Assembly (NCBI GenBank): GCA_963839165.1
Contig: CAWIUG010000011.1
Location: forward strand, 186,001-250,000
Reading direction: 5' to 3'
Origin: DATFVA01 sp963839165
GTDB lineage: Bacteria > Bacteroidota > Ignavibacteria > Ignavibacteriales > Ignavibacteriaceae
Length of the DNA stretch: 64,000 nt
A model generated the notes under the pieces. The model was not told the origin of the DNA and ran no database searches. It saw only the letters and a program-made list of their open reading frames with translations. Shown here piece by piece: positions 45,066-55,104 of this stretch. The translations under genes and the position numbers were made by a program. How positions within the stretch are numbered: the first letter of the stretch is position 1; every line of letters starts with the position of its first letter.

Positions 45066-46058
45066 ATGGATCTTTCAACTAACTATCTGGGTTTACAATT
45101 AAAAAATCCAATAGTCCCATCTGCAAGTCCATTATCCGAAGATATCTCGAATATTAAATTAATGGAAGACGCAGGAGCCGCTGCAGTGGTTCTTTATTCA
45201 CTCTTCGAAGAGCAGATAGAACATGAATCACTCGAGCTGAATTATTTCACTACGATTCATAATGAAAGCAGTGCAGAAGCAACTTCTTATTATCCTGAAC
45301 CTTTTGAATTCAAGACAGGTCCTGATGAATATCTCGAGCATATTAAAAAGGCTAAGGAGGCTGTAGATATACCCATCATAGCCAGTCTGAACGGCAAATC
45401 TTTAGGCGGCTGGGTTGATTATGCAAAGAGGATAGAAACAGCAGGAGCTGATGCTCTTGAGCTTAATATCTATTTTCTTGCATCAGATCCCGCAAAGAAT
45501 AGTTCTGCTATCGAGCAGGATTATGTAGATATAGTAAAGGCCGTTACTTCGAGTATAAACATTCCTGTCGCGGTAAAGATGCACCCTTACTTCAGTTCCG
45601 TTGCCAATATGGCTTCAAAGCTGGATAAGGCTGGTGCGAAAGGACTAGTACTATTCAACAGATTTTACCAGCCTGATATAGATCTCGAGACTCTTGAAGT
45701 TACACCTAACGTACTGTTAAGTACCCCAATGTCGATGAGACTTCCATTAAGATGGATCGCAATGATGTATAAGAAGGTTAATGCCGACCTGGCAGCTACC
45801 AGTGGAATTTACTCAGAAGCAGATGTAATAAAAATGATCATGGTTGGAGCGAAGGTTACACAAATGCTCTCATGCCTGCTGAAATTCGGAATCGGTCATA
45901 TTTCTGACGTCCTGACCAAACTGAAATTCTGGATGGAAGTAAATGAGTATGAGTCACTCGAAATGATGCGTGGAAGCATGAGTTATATGAACGTAGCAGA
46001 TCCTGCTGTATTCGAACGTGCTAACTATATGAAGCTTCTTCACTCATACAATAAATAA
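45066..46058 (+). CDS. dihydroorotate dehydrogenase-like oxidoreductase
   Basis: 330 residues from the ATG at 45066 (MDLSTNYLGLQLKNPIVPSA), with AAAGGA ten bases upstream; a frame nine codons longer is less likely. FMN-barrel motifs: PLSEDISNIKLMEDAGAAAV, IPIIASLNGKSLGGWVDYAK, ADALELNIYFLAS, IPVAVKMHPYFSS and ATSGIYSEADVIKMIMVGAK. The family sits beside nifJ in many anaerobes and is called DHODH-like, but the classical active-site Cys/Ser loop is not obvious, so true pyrimidine synthesis is doubtful. Probably co-transcribed with nifJ; a terminator follows. Confidence 0.88.
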   Translation: MDLSTNYLGLQLKNPIVPSASPLSEDISNIKLMEDAGAAAVVLYSLFEEQIEHESLELNYFTTIHNESSAEATSYYPEPFEFKTGPDEYLEHIKKAKEAVDIPIIASLNGKSLGGWVDYAKRIETAGADALELNIYFLASDPAKNSSAIEQDYVDIVKAVTSSINIPVAVKMHPYFSSVANMASKLDKAGAKGLVLFNRFYQPDIDLETLEVTPNVLLSTPMSMRLPLRWIAMMYKKVNADLAATSGIYSEADVIKMIMVGAKVTQMLSCLLKFGIGHISDVLTKLKFWMEVNEYESLEMMRGSMSYMNVADPAVFERANYMKLLHSYNK

Positions 46059-46080
46059 ATTGAGAAATAAGGACGGGTTA

Positions 46081-46113
46081 AAAAGCTGCCTAAGAAAAGG
46101 CAGCTTTTTTTTT
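46081..46113 (+). terminator. nifJ operon terminator
   Basis: AAAAGCTGCCT / AGGCAGCTTTT, an 11-bp stem with a six-base loop, followed by T residues to 46113; 22 bases after the stop. Confidence 0.95.
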
Positions 46114-46246
46114 GCCGTTAATCATATCTTAGGTATTCGGCGTCACAGTCCTTGCGTATTCTTATCATTTAACACACAGATCATCCTCAGACAAGAATAA
46201 TCTTTGTACTTTAAGTCCGTAAAAGATGATAAAATAAGGACTTAAA

Positions 46247-48022
46247 ATGCACCCCATTAAAGATTATTATCTTATAGGAGACCTTCACTCAGCCGCCCTT
46301 GTGTCAAAGACCTGTTCTTTAGATTGGCTTTGCTTTCCTAATTTTGACTCACCGAGCATTTTCGGAACACTGCTTGATAAAAACGGAGGAACTTTCAAGA
46401 TCGAAATGCCGGATTATTCAATTGACAGCAACTACGTAGAGAACACAGGGATTGCAGAATTCAGGTTTAAAAAGAAGAAGGAGGAATTTCACGTTCATGA
46501 TTTTATGGTTCCTCAGGAGGTAAATGAGTGTAATAATCATTTCTTCGTAAGAAAGCTGATCGGTATTAAAGGAAGCAATAAGGTAAAACTCCTCTATGAT
46601 CCGAAACCTGATTATGCCAGGAAAAATCCAGATTTCCAATTGAAGAGGTCTACAATCCAGTTAAAAGTTGAAGAAAATATTCTGATGCTTCACCTGCCGC
46701 AACATACTCTAATTGAGAAGGATAAGATGGCATATCAGCTTACTATAGATTTAGAAGAAGGGGATGAAGTAAATCTGATACTTGAATATATACTTAAGAA
46801 TCATCATTCCTCATATAAAGGACAGGATCTTGAAAAATCCACACATACATTCTGGGAGAACTGGGTTGCTAAGGGAAACTTTTTTAATTTTCACAAAGAT
46901 CAGCTTATAAGATCCCTTATCACACTAAAAATGATGCTCTTTTATCCTACAGGTGCTATAGTAGCGGCACCGACAACCTCGTTACCAGAAGAAATCGGCG
47001 GCATAAGGAATTGGGATTACAGATACGTATGGGTACGAGATGCAACATTTACCTTATATGCCTTTCATATAGCTGATTATACAGAAGAAGCTGAGGGCTT
47101 TTTCAAATTCGTTCAGAACATAGCCCTAAGACATAAAGAAGAGAATTTTGATATAAACACTGTCTATACAATATGGGGAGACCGTGCCCCGACGGAAGTA
47201 GAGCTTGGAATGAAGGGATATAAGAATTCCTCACCGGTAAGGATTGGAAACAATGCAACCAACCAGCTACAGCTCGATGTTTACGGAACTCTGATTGATG
47301 CACATTATTTTATGGCCAAAAATCAGAAGGACAGCATTATTGTAGACAAACGTTCCATAATGTCGCTCGTAGAAAAAATCAGGATGAAATGGAAGGATGT
47401 CGACAGCGGGATCTGGGAAGTCAGAGGGCACCAATATCATTATACCTACAGTAAAGTTATGTGCTGGGTGGGGATAGACAGAGCTTTGAAAATGAAGGAT
47501 GATCTGGGATTATCAAAAGAGGAAACCGACGATTTAAAAGAACTCCGCAGCGAAATTTATAACTGGATATGGGAAAACTGTTATGATTCGAAGAAAGAAA
47601 ACCTCATGCAGTACGCCGGGGGAGAGAATGTTGATGCCACTAATTTCTTATTTGTGCTCGTACAGTTCCTAAATAGAAATGATGATACTACCAGGAAAAT
47701 TCTGGATAATACTTATAAGTCGCTCAGCAAAAACAAAATTTTCATATTCCGTTACCGGACGGATGACGGACTGAAAGGTGAAGACGCCACCTTCATTCTT
47801 TGTATTTACTGGTATATTTCTGCACTGGCGATAATGAAGCAGATAGACAATTCCTCTTCATTTTTCGATTCTTTTGAGAAGTACCTGAGTGATACGGGAT
47901 TGATTTCTGAGCAAATTGATCCGGATTCGGGTGAATACCTGGGAAATTATCCACAAGCTTTTTCTCACCTTGGACTCGTGATGTCTGCTTATTATCTTAA
48001 CAGGTATGGAAATAAGGGCTAA
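46247..48022 (+). CDS. GH15 family glycoside hydrolase (glucoamylase/trehalase type)
   Basis: 591 residues, no signal peptide, so cytoplasmic. The N-terminal beta-sandwich starts YYLIGDLHSAALVSKTCSLD, then WLCFPNFDSPSIFGTLLD. The (alpha/alpha)6 barrel includes TSLPEEIGGIRNWDYRYVWV at 245-264 with the catalytic Glu region, and DGLKGEDATFILCIYWY and SEQIDPDSGEYLGNYPQAFS near the end with the second acid. Relatives are glucan 1,4-alpha-glucosidases or trehalases. AAGGAC lies before the ATG. It is the first gene of the sugar region that continues to 58 kb. Confidence 0.92.
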   Translation: MHPIKDYYLIGDLHSAALVSKTCSLDWLCFPNFDSPSIFGTLLDKNGGTFKIEMPDYSIDSNYVENTGIAEFRFKKKKEEFHVHDFMVPQEVNECNNHFFVRKLIGIKGSNKVKLLYDPKPDYARKNPDFQLKRSTIQLKVEENILMLHLPQHTLIEKDKMAYQLTIDLEEGDEVNLILEYILKNHHSSYKGQDLEKSTHTFWENWVAKGNFFNFHKDQLIRSLITLKMMLFYPTGAIVAAPTTSLPEEIGGIRNWDYRYVWVRDATFTLYAFHIADYTEEAEGFFKFVQNIALRHKEENFDINTVYTIWGDRAPTEVELGMKGYKNSSPVRIGNNATNQLQLDVYGTLIDAHYFMAKNQKDSIIVDKRSIMSLVEKIRMKWKDVDSGIWEVRGHQYHYTYSKVMCWVGIDRALKMKDDLGLSKEETDDLKELRSEIYNWIWENCYDSKKENLMQYAGGENVDATNFLFVLVQFLNRNDDTTRKILDNTYKSLSKNKIFIFRYRTDDGLKGEDATFILCIYWYISALAIMKQIDNSSSFFDSFEKYLSDTGLISEQIDPDSGEYLGNYPQAFSHLGLVMSAYYLNRYGNKG

Positions 48023-48219
48023 TTTCAATGCATTAGGGAACTTTTAGAAACCTGAAAATGTTATATTTATTGTGACCTGAGCTGGAGGGATGATTAAAAT
48101 CTATAAATATGACGAATTATGATAAGATACTTGTTTTTATTTGCTGATGTAATTACTTTTACAGAGCGCAATTTACCCCCCTTCACAGGTAGAATAAATA
48201 CAATAATAATTAATTGTTG

Positions 48220-48471
48220 ATGAGCATTATGCCCAAGATAAACCTAACTAACAAACCGACTTCGGAGCAAGTGAGAATTCTCAAGGATTACCTTAGTAGA
48301 AGATCACAGCACGAAGATCAGGGGGATATAAAGTTGAGCCAGGTCGTCAAAAGATTTAAACATAAATCTTTGATGTCTGATAAAGACAAGATGGCTCATT
48401 TCAGAAAGCTATTAAGGTTGGCTTCTGATACGGAGAAAACTAAAAAGGAAGAAAAAAAGGAAGGGATGTAG
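48220..48471 (+). CDS. small basic hypothetical protein, 83 residues
   Basis: The ATG at 48220 (or 48229) gives a lysine-rich helical protein: MPKINLTNKPTSEQVRILKD, YLSRRSQHEDQGDIKLSQVV, KRFKHKSLMSDKDKMAHFRK, LLRLASDTEKTKKEEKKEG. There is no clear Shine-Dalgarno and no recognised family. The composition (many K, R, E, no Cys or Trp) suggests a nucleic-acid-associated or disordered protein. It lies between two glycoside hydrolase genes. Coding is plausible but not proven. Confidence 0.55.
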   Translation: MSIMPKINLTNKPTSEQVRILKDYLSRRSQHEDQGDIKLSQVVKRFKHKSLMSDKDKMAHFRKLLRLASDTEKTKKEEKKEGM

Positions 48472-48634
48472 GGGAACACATTCCTATTATTTCCATAAAT
48501 GATAATTTGAATTCATTGTGATGGCTTCATATCCTCATAATTATTCAGCATTATTATATTTTCACCTTCAGGTTTTATAAGTCAGGAATCCATCCAGGAG
48601 TGCCTGATTATATTATTTTGCTGCCGTTTTTAGT

Positions 48635-51257
48635 CTACTCTTTTTCCCTCGGTTGGAGAAGTTTTGCAATCAGACCAGTCCAACCCGTCTGATGTGATGC
48701 CCCAAGTCCCTCACCCGTATCACCGTTAAAATATTCGTAAAACAGTATATAGTCTTTGAAATGAGGATCATTTTGAAACTTGTCATTCTTTCCGTAAACA
48801 GGTCGCTTCCCTTCAGAGTTCCTGGTAAATAATCTTATTACCCTTTCAGTCAGCTCTGACGCAATCTCCAGTAAAGTAAAATACTTTTTCGATCCTGTGG
48901 GATACTCCACCTTGAACTCATCACCATAATAATGATTGAAACGCTGAAGAGATTCGATAATAAGGAAATTAGTCGGGAACCAGACAGGACCTCTCCAGTT
49001 AGAGTTGCCTCCAAAGAGTCCCGTTTCAGCTTCCGCCGGTTCATAGTTGATCGTATATGAGTTGTTCCCCAATTTCATAGAATAGGGATGTTCCTGATAA
49101 TATTTAGAGAGTGATCTTACTCCATAGTCAGAAAGAAATTCAGTTTCATCAAGCATCCTGTACAACAGACGTTTCATTCTATGACCCCTCAGCAGCGAGA
49201 GAAGTCTACGGTCACCCTTACCCGGAATATGCCAGCGTGAGACAAGGGAGGCGAGATCCTTGCGGTAATTGAGGAACCAGGAGAGTCTTTCTGAAAATTC
49301 AGGCATAGAGTTTACAAGATCAGGTTCCAGGACCTCAACGGCGAACAAAGGGATAAGTCCGACCATAGACCGTATTTTGATCTGCTTATCATATTTTTGA
49401 TCGAGGTAAAGGACATCGTAGAAAAATTCATCTTCCTCATTCCACAAATTTATTCCGCGGTCGGCAATATTTGCCATAGCCCCGGCGATATAGAGGAAAT
49501 GCTGAAAGAACTTTGAAGCCATGTCCTGATAGGAAGAATTTTGCTTTGCCAATTCAATAGAAATCCTCATCATATTCAGGCAGTACATAGCCATCCAGCT
49601 TGTTGCATCTGCCTGCTCAACCCGTCCATATCCCGGAAGTCCCGAACTCCTGTCGAAAATTCCGATATTATCTAACCCTAAAAATCCTCCCTGGAAAATG
49701 TTCCTGTTCTGAGTATCCTTCCGGTTTACCCACCATGTAAAATTAAGCAGCAGTTTATGAAAAACTGATTCAAGAAAGAGGAGATCCTTTTTACCGCTAA
49801 CTTTTTCATCTATTTTAAATACACGCCATGCAGCATAAGCATGCAAAGGAGGGTTAGCGTCAGAAAAGTTCCATTCATAAGCGGGAAGTTCACCATTGGG
49901 GTGCATGTACCATTCCCTTGTGAGCAGGGCCAGCTGCCTTTTTGCCATGTCAGGATCCACAAGGGCGATGGGAATACAATGAAATGCAAGGTCCCATGCC
50001 GCAGTACCATGGGTATTCCCATTTATCCGGCATCGAGATAACATCCTCATTATTCAGATGAACCCAGTCGCAGTTTCTTCCTGTTAACCTTTCAGTAGGG
50101 GGTGCCGGCTGTGCCGGGTCTCCCTTAAGCCATCGTGAGATATCGAAATGGTAGTACTGTTTATTCCAGAGCATTCCTGCAAAAGCCTGACGTTGAATTT
50201 CCTTTTTATCTTTACCAGCAAGATCCTTCTGGATGTCATTATAAAATTCATCAGCTTCGTTTTGCCTTTCAAGGAAGATGGAATCGAAATTGGAAAGGAA
50301 ATCGGTTTGTTTATCCAGGGTTAATCTCAGGCGCAAGACTTTATTTGATTTCCCTTCTATCTCAGACTTATAAACTATCGCTGCTTTCGTACCTTCCTTT
50401 TCAGCCGCAATACCTCCGGCATCACCATTAACAATAAAATTATTTATTCCATCTTTTACTTTATTTTTATTCGTAAGGCTGTATAATCTCTCAGTATTTG
50501 TTTCATTTTCACAAAAAAGCAGGTCGCCCTGTTCAGTATAAAGAAAATAACGCCCCAGACTTTTATGGTCAGCTTCTATTAAATTCCTGCCGGTTTCTGT
50601 GAGGTATGGTTTGTAATCATCATAGCCCCATGCCCAGGTATTTCTAAACCATAACTGGGGAATTATATGAAGTGAAGCTGCCTTATCCCCGCGATTATGT
50701 GCCGTAATTTTTATTAGAATATCACTGGGACCATTTTTTGCGTACTCAATGAAAATATCGAAATACCTGTCATCGGAAAAGATCCCTGTATCAATCAGCT
50801 CAAACTCACCATCCTGTCTGTTTCTTTTCCCATTTTCATCGACGAGCTTTTTGTATGGATACTGATCCTGAGGATATTTATAGAGCATCTTCATGTAGGA
50901 ATGTGTGGGCAGGTTATCCAGATAATAAAAATATTCTTTAACATCTTCTCCATGGTTTCCCTGCGGTCCCGATAGTCCAAAGAAAATATCTTTTAAAATA
51001 GGATCCTTTCCATTCCAGAAGGCAGCGGAAAAGCAGAGTAACTGTTTCCTGTCGCATATTCCTGCTATACCCTCCTCACCCCACCTGTATGCAAGGCTTC
51101 TTGAGCGATCGTGGGTAGTATACTCCCAGGCATCACCGCCGGGACTATAATCTTCCCTTACGGTTCCCCATTGCCTCTCGCTCATATACGGTCCCCACAA
51201 TTTCCAATCCTTCTCCCTGTTTGAATGTTCCTTTAGGCGTTTTTTTTCCCTGTTCAT
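48635..51257 (-). pseudogene. GH63/MGH1-like glucosidase interrupted by one frameshift
   Basis: Two adjoining frames (51257 to about 50003, and on to 48635) together give about 873 residues of a GH63-type glucosidase: YMSERQWGTVREDYSPGGDA, then WEYTTHDRSRSLAYRWGEEG, then GRNCDWVHLNNEDVISMPDK, then WEYPWY, then after the shift AAWDLAFHCIPIALVDPDMA, EWYMHPNGELPAYEWNFSDA, NPPLHAYAAWRVF, GGNSNWRGPVWFPTNFLIIE and GDTGEGLGASHQTGWTGLIA. The break is an extra base near 50003: removing it turns WYCG... into WYAAWDLAF exactly. Family members hydrolyse alpha-glucosides such as mannosylglycerate or trimmed glycans. Both halves are well conserved, so a sequencing error or a very recent mutation is likely. 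Confidence 0.88.
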
Positions 51258-51419
51258 TAAACAGATAACCTGAATGTATTTCTTTTATAAATTATAATTA
51301 AAGACACTTAATTTAATTTAGAGATTTAATTACATTTAATACAATGTTTTTAAGCAACTACATGGATTTGAACCTTATTATTCAAATTTATTTACTATAA
51401 TCATTACTGCTGGTGAATT

Positions 51420-52355
51420 ATGCACAAACTTATTTCATTTTTTCTAACCGCTCTGTTTTCAATAATTTTCATATCGTGCAATGGGAATAACAATATTCCC
51501 GGGAAAACTACTAAGACAATAGGTGTTAGTCTTTTAACGCGGGGACATATTTTCTATAGAGATCTGGAAGAAGGACTAAAGAAAGAGGCTGACAAGTATG
51601 GCTATAACCTGATCATTACTTCAGCCGACTGGGATCTGGGGAAGCAGATCTCACAGGTTGAGGATTTCATATCAAGAAGAGTTGATGCAATTATATTATC
51701 CCCGGTAGATTCAAAAGGAATAGGCTCAGGCATTGCTGAGGCCAACAAAGCGGGCATACCTGTATTTACCGCAGATATTGCTGCTGAAGCAGGCAAAGTT
51801 ATTTCGCATATAGCTTCAGATAATGTCCAGGGGGGAAGGCTAGCAGGTGAATATCTTGCTAAATTATTAAACGGAAAAGGCAGCGTTGCTATCATTAACC
51901 AGCCAGCCATAACCTCGGTACTCGACAGGGTTGCAGGGTTCAGGGAGGCAATAGAAAAATATCCTGATATAAAAGTCGTCGCTGATGTAAACGGTCAGGG
52001 TGTACGCGATAGATCGCTGCAGGTAACCGCCGATGTTCTTCAGGCTAATCCTCAGTTGGACGGCATATTCGGAATAAATGATGATACTGCACTAGGTGCT
52101 CTTGATGCGGTAAACCAGTTTAACAGGAAAGGAATAGTAATAATAGGCTATGATGCGACTCCTCCCGCCGCAGATGCCATTCTTAAAGACTCACCTCTGA
52201 AAGCAGATGTAGTACAATACCCGAAAAAGATCGGGGTTGAAACAATAGACATTATCAACGATTATTTTAACAATAAAAAAGTTCCGGAGAATGTTCCTGT
52301 GGAGGTCGGGATTATAGATAAAGAAGCTTTGCAGAATCAGAATAATCCCCAATGA
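51420..52355 (+). CDS. sugar ABC transporter substrate-binding lipoprotein (RbsB-like)
   Basis: 311 residues. The signal ends in IIFISC|NG, a lipobox. The periplasmic-binding fold of the ribose/galactose type follows: KTIGVSLLTRGHIFYRDLEE, GLKKEADKYGYNLIITSADW, VDAIILSPVDSKGIGSGIAE, VFTADIAAEAGKVISHIASD and NVQGGRLAGEYLAKLLNG. Then come DGIFGINDDTALGALDAVNQ and GIVIIGYDATPPAADAI. It would bind a pentose or similar sugar outside the inner membrane. The stop overlaps the start of the ATPase gene by four bases. First gene of a three-gene transporter operon. Confidence 0.93.
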   Translation: MHKLISFFLTALFSIIFISCNGNNNIPGKTTKTIGVSLLTRGHIFYRDLEEGLKKEADKYGYNLIITSADWDLGKQISQVEDFISRRVDAIILSPVDSKGIGSGIAEANKAGIPVFTADIAAEAGKVISHIASDNVQGGRLAGEYLAKLLNGKGSVAIINQPAITSVLDRVAGFREAIEKYPDIKVVADVNGQGVRDRSLQVTADVLQANPQLDGIFGINDDTALGALDAVNQFNRKGIVIIGYDATPPAADAILKDSPLKADVVQYPKKIGVETIDIINDYFNNKKVPENVPVEVGIIDKEALQNQNNPQ

Positions 52356-53854
52356 GTAATCTGCTCTTAATGCGGGATATTATTAAAAAATATCCCGGTG
52401 TAACCGCATTAGATAAAGTCTCAATCGATTTAAGGGACGGAGAGGTTCATTGTCTTGTTGGTGAAAACGGTGCCGGTAAATCAACATTAATGAAAGTCCT
52501 CTCAGGGGCAGTTAAAAAAGACAGCGGGGAAATATTAATAAACGGATCACCTGTAGAGTACGATTCTCCGGCAGAATCACAAAAACTCGGAATCAGCATT
52601 ATTTACCAGGACTTTAAGTTGGTTCCCGAATTATCAGCAGCCTCAAATATTTTTCTGGGCAGGGAAATAAAGGATTCGTTCTTTCTGAATGAAAAGGAAA
52701 TGAAAATTAAGGCTGAGGAAGTTCTTGCACAGCTTGGCGAGGAAATCAATGTTAATCTGCCTGTACACAAGTTAAGTACTGCCGGACGGCAGATGATTGA
52801 GATTGCCAGGGCCATTGTAGGCAACGTTAAGATACTTGCCATGGACGAACCAACGGCTCCCTTAACAAGCAAAGAAATCAAAAATCTATTCAAGGTTATA
52901 AACCGGTTAAAGGATAATGGCGTCGGGATAATTTATATTTCCCACCGGCTGGAAGAAATTTTCGATATCGGCGACAGGGTAACTGTGCTCCGCGACGGTA
53001 AATTTATCCACTCGGCAGATATGAAAGATGTTGATAAGAACTACCTAATCAAGCTTATGGTTGGGCGTGAACTTGCAGACGAATATCCTGCGAGCAAAGC
53101 TGTAAAAGGAGAAGAGATCCTGCGGGTTGAAAATTTAAGTTCAGGTAAGATCAGCAGCATATCTTTCACTCTTCAAAGAGGTGAGATACTGGGTCTGGCA
53201 GGATTAGTGGGTTCAGGGAGGAGTGAATTGGTTCGTGCCATATTCGGAGCCGATAAAAAAACCGGCGGCAGCATACTTATCAGAAGCAGGGAAGCTGAAA
53301 TAAGAACTCCCCGGGATGCAATAAAGAATGGTCTGGGTCTGCTGACGGAGGACAGGAATCTGCTTGGACTCTTTATGAATCTCAGCATCCGCGAAAATAT
53401 TTCCGTTTCGAGTCTCGATAATATGAAAGGTACTCTTTTCATAGACAGGCAGAAAGAAATTGCTGAAGTGCAGAGGCAATTTGATCAGCTGAAGGTTAAA
53501 GCTCCCTCTATCGAAACAGGTGTTGAAGCGCTCAGCGGGGGTAATCGTCAAAAAGTAGTTCTGGCCCGGTGGCTTGAGACCAATTCAGATATACTGATTT
53601 TTGATGAGCCGACATCAGGAATTGATGTGGGTGTAAAATATGAAATTTATAATCTCATAAATACACTTGCTGAACAGGGGAAAGGTATTATTGTAATATC
53701 CTCGGAACTCCCTGAGCTGATGGGGATTTCGGATAGAGTGATGGTAATGTGTGAGGGGAGAATAACCGGGATACTTTCAAAAGAGGAAGTTACACAGGAA
53801 AAAATTCTGGATTTAGCAACAAAATTTTCTTCAAAGGTAAAAGATGCAGGCTGA
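52352..53854 (+). CDS. sugar ABC transporter ATP-binding protein (RbsA/MglA-like)
   Basis: 500 residues with two fused nucleotide-binding domains. Domain 1 has Walker A VGENGAGKSTLMKVLSGA, Q-loop SIIYQDFKLVPEL, signature LSTAGRQMIEIARAI and Walker B ILAMDEPTAPLT. Domain 2 has the degenerate Walker A typical of RbsA (GLAGLVGSGRSELVRAIFGA), signature ALSGGNRQKVVLARWLE and ILIFDEPTSGIDVGVKYEIY. It energises import by the adjacent permease. Overlaps both neighbours, so the three proteins are made in fixed ratio. Confidence 0.95.
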   Translation: MSNLLLMRDIIKKYPGVTALDKVSIDLRDGEVHCLVGENGAGKSTLMKVLSGAVKKDSGEILINGSPVEYDSPAESQKLGISIIYQDFKLVPELSAASNIFLGREIKDSFFLNEKEMKIKAEEVLAQLGEEINVNLPVHKLSTAGRQMIEIARAIVGNVKILAMDEPTAPLTSKEIKNLFKVINRLKDNGVGIIYISHRLEEIFDIGDRVTVLRDGKFIHSADMKDVDKNYLIKLMVGRELADEYPASKAVKGEEILRVENLSSGKISSISFTLQRGEILGLAGLVGSGRSELVRAIFGADKKTGGSILIRSREAEIRTPRDAIKNGLGLLTEDRNLLGLFMNLSIRENISVSSLDNMKGTLFIDRQKEIAEVQRQFDQLKVKAPSIETGVEALSGGNRQKVVLARWLETNSDILIFDEPTSGIDVGVKYEIYNLINTLAEQGKGIIVISSELPELMGISDRVMVMCEGRITGILSKEEVTQEKILDLATKFSSKVKDAG

Positions 53855-54803
53855 CCTCAGAAGAGCAAGACTCGTTGAAATAATCAGTGAATTCAGTATC
53901 GGTCTTGCCTTAATTGCTGAAATTATATTATTCTCACAGTTTTCACAGTATTTCTTTACCACTGATAACCTTCTGAATATTTCACTACAGGCCTCAATAA
54001 CCGCCATAATAGCGGCCGGGATGACATTTGTGATTCTAACTGCAGGAATAGACCTGTCGGTTGGATCCCTGGTTGCTTTTGCGGGAATACTAGCTACAAG
54101 CGTAATAAAAATTGATATGCCCGTTTATATTAGTCTGACCCTTGGTATACTGGCGGGATTACTATTCGGAGTATTCTCCGGCTATATAGCAGGTATTTTC
54201 GTTACACGATTTAAGATAACTCCCTTTATTGTTACTCTGGCCTTAATGACAATCTGGCGCGGTGCATCTTTTGTATATACCGAAGGAAGACCAATATGGG
54301 AGCTGCCTGATGTGTTCGCATACCTTGGCGGGGGCAGGATCTTAGGTATACCAGTGCCTACAATCATAATGGTTATTGTCTTTATTATTTCTCATATAGT
54401 TTTAACAAGAACAAGGTTCGGCAGGTACGTTTATGCTGTTGGAGGAAATGTTGAAGCTGCCCGGCTTGCGGGAATTAAAACAAACAGAATACTTATAGCT
54501 GTATATGTTATATCTGGAGTTTTATCTGCACTGGCCGGTATACTGCTGGCATCGAGGATAAACTCGGGACAGCCAAATGCAGGATTAATGTACGAACTTG
54601 ACGTAATTGCTGCTGTGGTTGTCGGTGGCACAAGTCTTTTTGGAGGCAGGGGAACTATTATCGGAACTTTCCTGGGTGCAATGCTGATTGCAGTTCTCCG
54701 GAACGGACTGAATCTATTAAACGTAGGCAGCTACGTTCAGCAGGTTATTGTAGGTGTTGTAATACTCCTGGCCGTTCTGCTGGATCAGTTAAGAAAAAAT
54801 TAA
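53844..54803 (+). CDS. sugar ABC transporter permease (RbsC-like)
   Basis: 319 residues, about ten membrane helices. Family signatures: ASITAIIAAGMTFVILTAGI, DLSVGSLVAFAGILATSVI, FKITPFIVTLALMTIWRGAS, the cytoplasmic EAA-like loop GGNVEAARLAGIKTNRILIA, and GTSLFGGRGTIIGTFLGAML near the C-terminus. It forms the channel for the sugar recognised by the lipoprotein at 51420. Starts inside the ATPase gene. The operon has no repressor or sugar kinase nearby, so the sugar is not identified; the neighbouring GH15, GH63 and GH38 genes suggest hexose or mannose. Confidence 0.94.
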   Translation: MQADLRRARLVEIISEFSIGLALIAEIILFSQFSQYFFTTDNLLNISLQASITAIIAAGMTFVILTAGIDLSVGSLVAFAGILATSVIKIDMPVYISLTLGILAGLLFGVFSGYIAGIFVTRFKITPFIVTLALMTIWRGASFVYTEGRPIWELPDVFAYLGGGRILGIPVPTIIMVIVFIISHIVLTRTRFGRYVYAVGGNVEAARLAGIKTNRILIAVYVISGVLSALAGILLASRINSGQPNAGLMYELDVIAAVVVGGTSLFGGRGTIIGTFLGAMLIAVLRNGLNLLNVGSYVQQVIVGVVILLAVLLDQLRKN

Positions 54804-54928
54804 AAATAAGTCCCAGTCTGAAGAACAAATAGATAATTCACATTGTTCTGGTATCTATCCAGCCAATTCCACTCATTATTAATCCTGACAGGGCTCCTGC
54901 GTAAACTACGTCTGCCTGAGCTAAGGTA
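54800..54928 (-). pseudogene. possible C-terminal remnant of an outer-membrane protein
   Basis: A minus-strand open segment of 42 codons ends at a TAA overlapping the permease stop. It reads YLSSGRRSLRRSPVRINNEW then NWLDRYQNNVNYLFVLQTGT then YF. Alternating aromatic residues and a terminal Phe fit the last strands of a beta-barrel. Upstream the frame is closed, and another frame (DFYLMDNGNTLAQADVVYAG) continues to about 55000. It looks like a decayed gene end, but the evidence is thin. Confidence 0.3.
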
Positions 54929-55104
54929 TTACCGTTATCCATCAGATAAAAATCCCAAACTGATTTACAAGAAGCCTCTGGGAAAGCGACAGCGATGATA
55001 TTAATTAATAATGTATGTTTTAATTAGATTTGTACTAATGAATACAACAACCTGCATATTCCTTCCGACGTTAAATAATTGTCTCAAATATCCCCTTAAT
55101 AAAA

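Noticed and set aside
51361..51385. TGGATTTGAACC, like the T-arm of a tRNA on the minus strand
   Set aside because: No acceptor stem, anticodon arm or CCA-proximal pairing can be built around it.
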